From: Pseudomonadota bacterium
GTDB taxonomy: Bacteria > Pseudomonadota > Gammaproteobacteria > Burkholderiales > SG8-41
Assembly (NCBI GenBank): GCA_023431245.1
Contig: JAEYXO010000191.1
Location: 1 to 11,886 of the forward strand
DNA: 11,886 nucleotides
Direction of reading: 5' to 3'
Under the pieces are notes generated by a model. It did no database searches. It saw nothing but the letters and a program-made list of their open reading frames with translations, and had not been told where the DNA came from. This document shows positions 1 through 5,909 of this stretch, piece after piece (the first letter of the stretch is position 1; every line of letters begins with the position of its first letter). Both the position numbers and the translations under genes were made by a program.

Positions 1-20
1 TACGACGCCAGAGCACGCCG

Positions 21-719
21 ATGCCGCGTTATGTTGCACTGATCCCGGCCGCGGGCAGCGGTTCCCGGATGCTTGCGGAGTTGCCCAAGCAGTATGCGCC
101 TCTGGCCGGCAGGCCGCTACTCCAGCACGCGGTGTCCACACTCTGCGCGCATCCGCTGATCAGCCAGGTGTTCGTCGTGCTGTCGCCGGGCGACCGCCAT
201 TTCGGAAACTGCGACTGGAGCGCCTGCGGCGAAAAACTGATTCCCCTCTACTGCGGCGGCGAGACCCGTGCGGCGAGCGTGTTCAACGGCCTGCTTGCGG
301 CCAATGATGCGATCGACGGCAGGGACTGGGTGCTGGTGCACGATGCGGCGCGCCCCTGCCTGCGCGCCGCCGACATCGACCGCCTGGTTGCTGCGGTCGG
401 GGACGGCGACGCCGGCGGACTGCTGGCGGTGCCGGTTGCGGACACGCTGAAGCGGGCCAACGCCGCGGGCGAGGTGCTGCAGACCGCGCCGCGGGAAAAC
501 CTGTGGCGTGCACAGACGCCGCAGATGTTCCGCTACCGCGTGCTGATCGAGGCGCTGCGCCGCGCCGACATCGCGGCGGTGACCGACGAGTCCAGTGCGG
601 TGGAGCAGACCGGCGTGCGGCCGCGGCTGGTTCCCGGCAGCGAGGCGAACCTGAAGGTGACCTATCCGGAGGATCTGGCGCTGGCTGAACGGATCCTCGA
701 GCGGCAGGGGGAGGGGTGA
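21..719 (+). CDS. ispD: 2-C-methyl-D-erythritol 4-phosphate cytidylyltransferase (IspD)
   Basis: This enzyme joins CTP to 2-C-methyl-D-erythritol 4-phosphate in the cytosol, releasing pyrophosphate and giving CDP-ME, the third step of the MEP isoprenoid pathway. The 232-residue product has the usual family length. Seen in the sequence: the nucleotide-binding loop PAAGSGSRM at residues 9-17 with R16 and K23 (equivalent to E. coli R20 and K27), GGETRAASV at 79-87, VHDAARP at 106-112, RAQTPQMF at 163-170, TDESSAVE at 188-195 and the NLKVTYPED end at 210-218. The ATG at 21 gives the expected N-terminus, MPRYVALIPAAG. Its stop TGA (717-719) overlaps the ispF ATG at 719, so the two pathway genes are probably co-transcribed and translationally coupled. 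Any upstream partner lies outside the window. Identification is very secure. Confidence 0.97.
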   Translation: MPRYVALIPAAGSGSRMLAELPKQYAPLAGRPLLQHAVSTLCAHPLISQVFVVLSPGDRHFGNCDWSACGEKLIPLYCGGETRAASVFNGLLAANDAIDGRDWVLVHDAARPCLRAADIDRLVAAVGDGDAGGLLAVPVADTLKRANAAGEVLQTAPRENLWRAQTPQMFRYRVLIEALRRADIAAVTDESSAVEQTGVRPRLVPGSEANLKVTYPEDLALAERILERQGEG

Positions 720-1210
720 TGCGGATCGGGCAGGGTTTTGACGTGCACGCGCTGGTCGAGGGGCGCCGGCTGGTGATGGGCGGCGTGACCATACCCTACG
801 AGCGCGGCCTGGCGGGACATTCCGATGCCGACGTGCTGCTGCATGCGCTCTGCGATGCGCTGATCGGCGCTGCGGGGCTGGGCGACATCGGCCGCCATTT
901 TCCGGACACCGATCCGCGCTACAAGGGCATCGACAGCCGCGAACTGCTGCGCGCCGTGATGACACTGCTGCGCGGGCGGCAGTACGCGGTGGTCAACGTC
1001 GATGCCACGATCATTGCGCAGGCGCCGAAAATGGCACCGCACATTCCGGGAATGCAGGCGAATATCGCCGCCGATCTCGGCATTGCCGTGGCGGACGTCA
1101 ACATCAAGGCCAAGACCGCGGAGAAACTGGGGTTTGTCGGCCGCGGGGAGGGGATCGTTGCCGAGGTCGTGACGCTGATCCGGCGCCATGCGGCGGACGG
1201 CGGCGGCTGA
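719..1210 (+). CDS. ispF: 2-C-methyl-D-erythritol 2,4-cyclodiphosphate synthase (IspF)
   Basis: IspF cyclises CDP-ME 2-phosphate to 2-C-methyl-D-erythritol 2,4-cyclodiphosphate with release of CMP, two steps after IspD in the MEP pathway. The family is a cytosolic homotrimer with a divalent metal site. The 163-residue product carries the metal ligands D8, H10 and H42, plus HSDAD at 34-38, FPDTD at 61-65, IIAQAPKM at 98-105 and the terminal KTAEKLGF/GRGEG block at 132-145. The ATG at 719 gives the canonical MRIGQGFDVH start. A GTG three bases upstream (716) is in frame but less likely. The start overlaps the ispD stop by one base, with the purine-rich GGGGGAGGGG of the ispD end serving as ribosome binding site. 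Confidence 0.97.
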   Translation: MRIGQGFDVHALVEGRRLVMGGVTIPYERGLAGHSDADVLLHALCDALIGAAGLGDIGRHFPDTDPRYKGIDSRELLRAVMTLLRGRQYAVVNVDATIIAQAPKMAPHIPGMQANIAADLGIAVADVNIKAKTAEKLGFVGRGEGIVAEVVTLIRRHAADGGG

Positions 1211-1248
1211 GCACGCGTTCGCCGGGCGGTGCGGGCAATGGCCGGGGC

Positions 1249-1254
1249 TATAAT
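1249..1254 (+). promoter_or_regulatory. candidate -10 element for the cyclic-nucleotide-binding gene
   Basis: A perfect TATAAT hexamer (context GGGGCTATAATCG) lies 44 bases before the chosen ATG at 1299, in the gap after ispF. No good TTGACA-like -35 is seen 16-18 bases upstream, so this rests on one hexamer. It suggests the gene at 1299 has its own promoter instead of depending on ispDF read-through. Confidence 0.4.
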
Positions 1255-1298
1255 CGTTGACCGGCGGTTTCCCGGCGGAAATGCACAAAAAGGATCTT

Positions 1299-1778
1299 AT
1301 GAGCGGCGCTGAATGGGCATCCGTGTTCAGGCGCACGGAAGCTGACCGTGCATCGCCCGACGTACTGGCCCTGCCGCACTGGGAGGATGCGCATTGGGGA
1401 GCGTTGCTGCAGTTCACCGAGCCGCGCCCCTTTCGCGCAAGTGAGGTGGTGATCCAGCGTGCCGCCGCGGATCGCACGCTGTACCTGGTGGCCGCCGGCT
1501 CGCTGGAGGTGGGCGTGACCCATGTCGACGGCGTCAGCATGACCTCGCTGGCACGGATCAGCGCCGGCAGCATCCTCGGCGAGCAGTCCTTTTTCGACGG
1601 CCAGCCGCGCTCGGCCAATGTCTGGGCCGTGACCGACGGGACCCTGCTGCTGCTGCCCTTCGAGGAATTTTCGCGTTTCGGCGATGCGGAGCCGGCGCTG
1701 GCCCGGGATTTCCTGTTCGCGATGGCCCGTGTGCTGTCGATCCGCCTGCGCAACACCTCGTTCCGGCTGCGCCGTTAG
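1299..1778 (+). CDS. stand-alone cyclic-nucleotide-binding domain protein
   Basis: The product (159 residues from the ATG at 1299) is a single cyclic-nucleotide-binding domain like the sensor half of Crp/Fnr proteins, without a DNA-binding or catalytic domain. The beta-roll spans roughly residues 38-120. The phosphate-binding cassette is ILGEQSFFDGQPRSANV at 92-108, with the G94-E95 pair and R104-S105 that contact the cyclic phosphate and ribose in known members. A C-helix follows at about 125-150. The start at 1299 has AAAAAGGATCTT just upstream. The in-frame ATG at 1281 is less well placed. Its TAG overlaps the TAA of the convergent histidine kinase gene. The intact cassette suggests real ligand binding (cAMP, cGMP or another nucleotide), but the ligand and output are unknown. 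It may act by protein contact. Confidence 0.85.
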   Translation: MSGAEWASVFRRTEADRASPDVLALPHWEDAHWGALLQFTEPRPFRASEVVIQRAAADRTLYLVAAGSLEVGVTHVDGVSMTSLARISAGSILGEQSFFDGQPRSANVWAVTDGTLLLLPFEEFSRFGDAEPALARDFLFAMARVLSIRLRNTSFRLRR

Positions 1779-3094
1779 TCTTCCGCTGTTTTTTCCAGGG
1801 GCAGTTCGACTCGCGCGCGCAAGCCGCCGCCGTCGCGCGGCAGCAGCCGCACCGCGCCGCCGTGCAGCCGCGCGATGCGGTCGACGATGGCGAGTCCCAG
1901 TCCGGTGCCGCTGGTCGAACGCGCGCTGTCCATGCGGGTGAAGGGTTGCAGCATGCGCTGCGCGTCCGCGGCGGGGATGCCGGGGCCGCGGTCCTGCACT
2001 TCAAGGTACGCGCCCGACGAATCCCGCCCGGTGACGACGTCGGCACTGCCGCCGCCGTGGCGCAGGGCGTTGTCGATCAGATTGGCCAGCACGCGCTGCA
2101 TTGCCTGCGCGCGCAGCGGCAGCGGCGGCAGCGGCGAGGGCATGAAACGCACGGTCTTGCCGCTGCGGGTGTAGCGTTCAATCACCGCCTGTGCCAGGGC
2201 GTTGAGGTCCGTGTTGCCGGCCACCGCCTCCGCATCCACGGGCCGTGCAAAATCGAGAAACTGGCCGATCGCGGCGTCGATGTCGCCGATGTCCTGGGCG
2301 ACGCCGGCCTTGAGGTCGGCCGCACCGCGGTCATCGAGCATTTCCAGTGCCAGCCGGATTCTGGCCAGCGGCGTGCGCAGGTCATGTGACACGCCGGCGA
2401 GCAGCAGCGCCCGCTCCTCGTCCTGACGCCGCAGGTCGGCGGCCATCTGGTTGAAGGCGCGCGACAGCGTGCGGATTTCCGCAGGGCCGTCTTCACTGAC
2501 TTGTGGCGGGGTTGCGCCGCGTCCGAGGACTTCCGCCGCGCGTGTCAGTTCGCGCAGTGGCCGGTTGATGCGTGCGACCACGAGGAAGGCGCCGATCACC
2601 GCCAGCGCGAGCACCAGCGCGCCCCAGCCGATCCAGCGCAGCGGCGCATTGCGTTCGATGCGCGAACGCGGCAGCGAAACCCAGAACTCCTCGTTGTCGA
2701 TGCGGAAGCTGACCCACACCCCGGACGCTCCTTCGCGTTCGAGGGCAAGGCGTGTCTGCGGGCCGAGCTGTTCGCGCAGCCGCGCTTCCATGATGCGCAG
2801 GAAGGGACGGTCGGGCAGCGTGGGCACCGCCTCCGCGGGATCGCCGGCGTAGACCTGGATGCCCTCACGCTGCGCCAGTTCGTCGAGCAGGGCGAAACGC
2901 CGCTCCGGATCGGCCGTCACCAGGGCCGCCCGCGTCAGGTTGACCACGCTGACCACCTGCTGCGCGACCTGCAGCGCGCGCGGCTCGATCTCGGAGGCGC
3001 GGAATATCTGCAGCCAGGCAAGGTGGGCGACGACCAGCAGCGCGGCGATCAGCAATACGCTGCGCCACAGTAGCGTGCGCGGCCAGAGGGTCAT
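1775..3094 (-). CDS. envZ: EnvZ-like sensor histidine kinase
   Basis: Inner-membrane sensor kinase of 439 residues, partner of the OmpR-like regulator encoded just upstream. Order of parts: transmembrane helix 1 at about 11-33, a periplasmic stretch of about 118 residues, helix 2 at about 152-174, HAMP linker to about 228, and the dimerisation/phosphoacceptor helix with GVSHDLRTPLARIRL at 234-248 (H237). The ATP-binding domain follows, with the N box NLIDNALRHG at 338-347, G1 DRGPGIP at 368-374 and G2 GTGLGLA at 396-402. The H box closely matches E. coli EnvZ, and length and layout agree, so the catalytic set is intact. The ATG at 3094 lacks a clear Shine-Dalgarno sequence. The stimulus is not inferable. 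The gene ends tail to tail with the cyclic-nucleotide-binding gene, overlapping it by four bases. Confidence 0.93.
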   Translation of the reverse strand: MTLWPRTLLWRSVLLIAALLVVAHLAWLQIFRASEIEPRALQVAQQVVSVVNLTRAALVTADPERRFALLDELAQREGIQVYAGDPAEAVPTLPDRPFLRIMEARLREQLGPQTRLALEREGASGVWVSFRIDNEEFWVSLPRSRIERNAPLRWIGWGALVLALAVIGAFLVVARINRPLRELTRAAEVLGRGATPPQVSEDGPAEIRTLSRAFNQMAADLRRQDEERALLLAGVSHDLRTPLARIRLALEMLDDRGAADLKAGVAQDIGDIDAAIGQFLDFARPVDAEAVAGNTDLNALAQAVIERYTRSGKTVRFMPSPLPPLPLRAQAMQRVLANLIDNALRHGGGSADVVTGRDSSGAYLEVQDRGPGIPAADAQRMLQPFTRMDSARSTSGTGLGLAIVDRIARLHGGAVRLLPRDGGGLRARVELPLEKTAED

Positions 3095-3106
3095 TGCTGA
3101 AGGGCA

Positions 3107-3193
3107 GGTGATTGGTAAATGGTGAATGGTAATTGGCGGAGAGGGATTGCAGTCATTGTTTTACCATTCACCAATCACCATTTACCCATTACC
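3107..3193. repeat. inverted pair of heptamer repeat arrays (GGTRAWT)
   Basis: The ompR-envZ gap is filled by two opposed arrays of a 7-base unit. The left arm (3107-3136) reads on the plus strand as four consecutive GGTRAWT units plus GG. The right arm (3159-3193) reads on the minus strand as exactly five units, the outermost and innermost slightly degenerate. A 22-base spacer (3137-3158) separates them. The arms are complementary enough to form a long hairpin with one heptamer bulged out. The right arm stops three bases from the ompR stop codon and the left arm begins 13 bases from the envZ start. A role in setting the OmpR:EnvZ ratio is inference. Confidence 0.85.
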
Positions 3194-3196
3194 GGT

Positions 3197-3922
3197 TTAC
3201 TGGGCCTTGCCGTCAGGGATGAAGACGTAGCCAAATCCCCACACAGTCTGGATGAAGGCGGGCTTGGCCGAATCGGGTTCGATCAGCTTGCGCAGCCGCG
3301 ATACCTGCACGTCGATCGAGCGGTCGAAGGCGCCGAATTCGCGGCCGCGCGCCATTTCCATCAGCTTGTCGCGCGACATCGGCGTGCGCGGATGTTCGGC
3401 GAGCACCTTCAGCAGCGCGAACTCACCTGTGGTGAGCGTGATCTCGGTGCCGGCTTTCGTCAGGCTGCGGGTGCCGAGGTTGAGGCGGAATTCTCCGAAT
3501 TCGATGATTTCGGCGGCGCCTCCCGGGGCACCCGGCGGCGCCGGCGGCGGCTGCCGGCGCAGCACGGCCTGGATCCGCGCCACCAGTTCCCGCGGGTTGA
3601 AGGGTTTGGGCATGTAATCGTCGGCGCCGATTTCGAGGCCGACGATGCGGTCGACGTCATCGCCCTTGGCGGTAAGCATGATGATCGGCATCGTTTCGCC
3701 GCTGCCCCGGAGCCGCCGGCAGATCGACAGCCCGTCCTCGCCCGGCAGCATCAGGTCGAGGATCATCAGTTCGTAGCGTTCGCGGGCGAGCTGGCGGTTC
3801 ATCTCCGCGGCGTCGGCGACGACGCGCACGGTGTACCCCTGTTCGGCGAGGTAGCGGTTCAGCAGGTCGCGCAGCCTGGCGTCGTCATCGACGACGAGGA
3901 TCCGGGTTTTGGTCTGTGTCAT
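3197..3922 (-). CDS. ompR: OmpR-family response regulator
   Basis: Cytosolic transcription regulator of 241 residues, predicted to be phosphorylated by the EnvZ-like kinase downstream. The receiver domain (about 6-122) has the acidic pocket VDDD at 11-14, phosphoacceptor D56 in LDLMLPGEDG, T84 and K106 in YMPKPFNPREL. A proline-rich linker (about 124-136) precedes the winged-helix DNA-binding domain (about 140-237) with TTGEFALL, SIDVQVSRLRKLIE and TVWGFGYVF. All switch residues are present. The ATG at 3922 gives the usual OmpR N-terminus. An in-frame ATG at 3958 would add 12 residues, and neither has a strong ribosome binding site. A possible OmpR-type tandem half-site lies at 3961-3984, so autoregulation is plausible. 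The unbroken frame continuing upstream of 3958 does not look like coding sequence. Confidence 0.95.
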   Translation of the reverse strand: MTQTKTRILVVDDDARLRDLLNRYLAEQGYTVRVVADAAEMNRQLARERYELMILDLMLPGEDGLSICRRLRGSGETMPIIMLTAKGDDVDRIVGLEIGADDYMPKPFNPRELVARIQAVLRRQPPPAPPGAPGGAAEIIEFGEFRLNLGTRSLTKAGTEITLTTGEFALLKVLAEHPRTPMSRDKLMEMARGREFGAFDRSIDVQVSRLRKLIEPDSAKPAFIQTVWGFGYVFIPDGKAQ

Positions 3923-3960
3923 GGCGCCATCGTACCCAGTTCGGAGCGTCCTAGCCATGC

Positions 3961-3984
3961 TTTTGAAACAAACTCTTACAATTC
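3961..3984 (+). promoter_or_regulatory. candidate OmpR-type tandem binding site
   Basis: Two half-sites, GAAACA (3965-3970) and CTTACA (3975-3980), are spaced exactly 10 bases apart. This is the arrangement of the E. coli OmpR pattern GTTACAnnnnGTTACAnnnn. They match 4/6 and 5/6, and the preceding TTTT resembles the ompC upstream box as I recall it. The site sits between ompR and the divergent gene at 4189. Autoregulation is inferred from pattern and position only. Confidence 0.4.
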
Positions 3985-4024
3985 CGCGGGGCTGTTGCCG
4001 TGCCACGACGCCTGGCATCCTGTC

Positions 4025-4053
4025 TATATAGAAACAGCTGCTTGCACATTGAA
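4025..4053 (-). promoter_or_regulatory. weak candidate ompR promoter
   Basis: On the minus strand a -35-like TTCAAT (4053-4048) and a -10-like TATATA (4030-4025) are separated by 17 bases. The -10 lies inside the 8-base palindrome CTATATAG (4024-4031). Both hexamers are imperfect. If used, transcription would start near 4018, leaving about 95 bases of leader before ompR and placing the OmpR-like box downstream of the start, which would suit autorepression. Confidence 0.25.
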
Positions 4054-4188
4054 CCTGGATTGCAACACTCTGTTTACAGGGAAGGCCGAAGATGGCGGCA
4101 TCGTGTGGGCAGCAGCTTGTACAATGACGGACAGCATGGCGGGGACAGCCGGTCCCGGTCTTGCGCAATTCGGATCGGAGCGTGGTGC

Positions 4189-4452
4189 ATGAAAATCTGG
4201 CTGGCGGTTCTGGTGGCGAGCGCGGTGCTGCAGGCTGCTCCTGCAGACGCCGGCCCGTGGCGCGATCTGCGCGCTGCCCAGGGACAGCCCGATCGTTTTG
4301 ACCGCGGCCAGCAGCGCCAGCGCAGTGACCGTCCGGAACGTTTCGAGCGCCAGGAACGCCCGCAGCGCCTGTCCGACGAGGAGCGCCGCGGCCTGCATCG
4401 TGACCTCGACAAGGCGCGCCGGGAAATCTACCGGCCCCGCCGCGAGCGCTGA
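4189..4452 (+). CDS. small exported arginine-rich protein of unknown function
   Basis: An 87-residue product with a clear Sec-type signal peptide: MKIW, a hydrophobic stretch to about residue 16, and a likely cleavage after ADA at 19-21. The mature part of about 66 residues has no cysteines. It is dominated by Arg, Gln, Glu and Asp (several RFDR/RFER/RQERPQR segments) and ends in a helical segment, LSDEERRGLHRDLDKARREIY, at 61-81. I recall similar charged 'S-x-EER...RRDI' tails in many small betaproteobacterial hypothetical proteins, but I assign no function. GGAG sits eight bases before the ATG at 4189, supporting this start. The gene is divergent from ompR with the OmpR-like box in the shared region, so envelope-stress or osmotic control is conceivable. 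Confidence 0.7.
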   Translation: MKIWLAVLVASAVLQAAPADAGPWRDLRAAQGQPDRFDRGQQRQRSDRPERFERQERPQRLSDEERRGLHRDLDKARREIYRPRRER

Positions 4453-4520
4453 TCGCAGGCTCTTGATTTCCATGTGTTTTGCGCCCCGGGCACGGTCTGC
4501 GGGCTGTTTCCCGACTGCAT

Positions 4521-4539
4521 TTGCGCGAGCATCGCGCAA
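4521..4539. terminator. perfect 8-bp hairpin in the gap after the small exported protein
   Basis: TTGCGCGA (4521-4528) and TCGCGCAA (4532-4539) are exact inverse complements around a three-base loop. The hairpin lies 69 bases past the stop at 4452 and about 25 bases before an AT-rich tract, but no T run follows it directly. It may be a non-canonical terminator or an RNA-stabilising stem. A protein-binding palindrome is also possible. Confidence 0.3.
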
Positions 4540-4562
4540 TCACGTCCATCGGTACCCGGGCC

Positions 4563-4603
4563 ATAATTTATAACTATTTGATTTTATTGATAAATATTTT
4601 TAA
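4563..4603. promoter_or_regulatory. AT-rich island with consensus IHF site
   Basis: Only three of these 41 bases are G or C, in a window that is otherwise strongly GC-rich. Positions 4571-4583, read on the minus strand, are AATCAAATAGTTA, a perfect match to the IHF consensus WATCAANNNNTTR. A direct TTGAT repeat four bases apart (4579-4583 and 4588-4592) is also present. The island lies in the 295-base gap between the exported protein and the DGQHR gene, 145 bases before the latter's start. IHF bending or nucleoid-protein silencing of that gene is inferred. Confidence 0.45.
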
Positions 4604-4747
4604 GGCTGGCGCCGGGCCGGGACGAGCCTCGCTTTTCAGTGGGGGCGAACGCTAGAATGACAGCCGGAACCGAAGCGGCGGCATGTCCGCGACAACCGAA
4701 ATTTCCGCGGTCCGCCAAGTACTTACAATACGAAGGGATCAGCCACC

Positions 4748-5881
4748 ATGCTGGCAACGCGCATAAGACAAAAAGATGGCGTGTTCTATTTTGCAAGTTA
4801 TCCGGCAAAGGAGGTGCTGGAGCGGGTCCGGTTCATCAGCCGTTTTTATGGCGAAGGTGAGCAGATTGCGCCGCAAAGCCTCCCCCAGCATGACGAAATC
4901 GCCCAGTTCATCGCGCGTGTCGAAAGCACCGACGAGGCTTTCCAGCGCCAGATGTCGAAATCGAAAGTGCGCCAGCTGCGCAATTTCTACGAAATGGCGG
5001 TCAGCCAGCCGCCGATCCCAGGCACCGTGCTGCTGTTCACGTCCGACGAGCTGCGTTTCACCGCGCTGCCCGGACAGGACACGGTGGGGCACCTCGCCGA
5101 ACCGTCATCCAAGTACCTGATCATCGACGGTCAGCACCGACTTGCCGCGCTGAAGTTCTACCTGATGGAGCATCCGGCGGAGGCTTCGTCGATCAACGTG
5201 CCCTGCGTGATTTTCGACGGCCGCAGCGAGGATTTCGCGGCCGAGATGTTCGTCATCATCAATTCGACGCCGACGCGCATCAACAAGAGCCACCTGGTCG
5301 ACCTCTACGAACGCGTGTCCTGGGCCGATCCCGACAAGCGCTTTGCCGCGCGTCTGGTCGAGGACCTCTACAGCGAGGATGACAGTCCGCTGCAGTACCG
5401 CATCAACCGCCTCGGCGGGCGCAGCCAGAAGGACAAGTGGATCCTCCAGGCCGAGCTGTTCAACGAACTGCACCGCTGGGTCAGCGGCGACTGGCGCAAG
5501 ATCAGCCGCAACAGCAACCTCTACCGCGAAAGCGAGCGCTACTACGAAATCATCCGCGATTTCCTGAAGGCGGCGCAGAGGGTCTGGGGTGAGGCCTGGG
5601 GCGGCGAGGCCTGGCAGGTCACCAAGCCGGTGACGCTGAAGGCGATGATACGGGTGTGCGCGGATCTTGCGCGCGCGGACGCGGAGCCGGCGCAGGGCCG
5701 GCAGAAACGCTGGGAGGAGAAGCTGTCGCCCTGGGCCGCGCAGAAGGCCCAGTTCAAGGGCGACGGGTTTTACGAACGTTTCCCGGCGAAAGGCCAGACC
5801 GAGAGGGTGGCGCGCATCCACCGCGATCTCGCGCGCTGGGCCGGCATCGAGATCAAGGCCAAGGCGCGCGCCAAGGCCTGA
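4748..5881 (+). CDS. orphan DGQHR-domain protein (DndB-related family)
   Basis: A 377-residue, probably cytosolic protein. The signature is KYLIIDGQHRLAAL at 122-135, with DGQHR at 127-131. It is followed by VPCVIFDG at 151-158 and FVIINSTPTRINKSHLVDLYE at 168-188, the layout of the DGQHR family. That family includes DndB, the repressor/ATPase of DNA phosphorothioation clusters, and DpdB of 7-deazaguanine DNA modification. The C-terminal third (about 230-377) is rich in Trp and charged residues, and I recognise no domain there. No dnd, dpd, restriction or transposase genes are in the window, so it is an orphan here. GAAGGGA nine bases before the ATG at 4748 supports the start. The 5' end and the upstream gap are less GC-rich than the rest. 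Function is unknown: a DNA-binding or nucleotide-hydrolysing role is only suggested by family. Confidence 0.85.
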   Translation: MLATRIRQKDGVFYFASYPAKEVLERVRFISRFYGEGEQIAPQSLPQHDEIAQFIARVESTDEAFQRQMSKSKVRQLRNFYEMAVSQPPIPGTVLLFTSDELRFTALPGQDTVGHLAEPSSKYLIIDGQHRLAALKFYLMEHPAEASSINVPCVIFDGRSEDFAAEMFVIINSTPTRINKSHLVDLYERVSWADPDKRFAARLVEDLYSEDDSPLQYRINRLGGRSQKDKWILQAELFNELHRWVSGDWRKISRNSNLYRESERYYEIIRDFLKAAQRVWGEAWGGEAWQVTKPVTLKAMIRVCADLARADAEPAQGRQKRWEEKLSPWAAQKAQFKGDGFYERFPAKGQTERVARIHRDLARWAGIEIKAKARAKA

Positions 5882-5885
5882 CCCC

Positions 5886-5909
5886 GCAGGCGGTTACTTG
5901 ACCGCCTGC
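5886..5909. terminator. bidirectional hairpin between convergent genes
   Basis: GCAGGCGGT (5886-5894) and ACCGCCTGC (5901-5909) form a perfect 9-bp stem with a six-base loop. It begins four bases after the DGQHR stop and includes the last codons and stop of the convergent RidA-family gene. No T run follows on either strand, so the terminator role rests on stem quality and position. Confidence 0.45.

Noticed and set aside
1..42. End of a possible upstream gene (a plus-strand frame open from base 1 to a TGA at 40-42)
   Set aside because: Fourteen codons are too few to identify anything, and the frame overlaps ispD by 22 bases; an upstream gene may end before the window.
662..1756. 364-codon open frame on the minus strand
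   Set aside because: It is antisense to ispF and the cyclic-nucleotide-binding gene, both with strong motifs, and has no recognisable domain.
3107..3193. CRISPR array or transposon end as explanation of the heptamer repeats
   Set aside because: The units are 7 bases, contiguous, without unique spacers, and there is no transposase or target duplication; this is a short-repeat inverted array.
4120..4125. TACAAT as a -10 for the exported-protein gene
   Set aside because: The position is plausible but there is no -35 at normal spacing and several similar hexamers occur nearby by chance.
3119..4192. 357-codon plus-strand frame opposite ompR
   Set aside because: It starts inside the heptamer array and runs antisense through ompR, so it is a shadow of that gene.
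3923..4564. Upstream extension of the OmpR frame, which stays open for over 200 codons
   Set aside because: The translation is low-complexity and unlike any receiver-domain extension, and overlaps the exported-protein gene. The OmpR N-terminus starts naturally at 3922.
4579..4592. FNR-type box in the AT-rich island
   Set aside because: The two TTGAT elements are direct, not inverted as an FNR site (TTGAT-N4-ATCAA) requires.
4639..4860. 73-codon plus-strand frame across the DGQHR start
   Set aside because: It overlaps the DGQHR gene in another frame, has no good ribosome binding site and no family signature.
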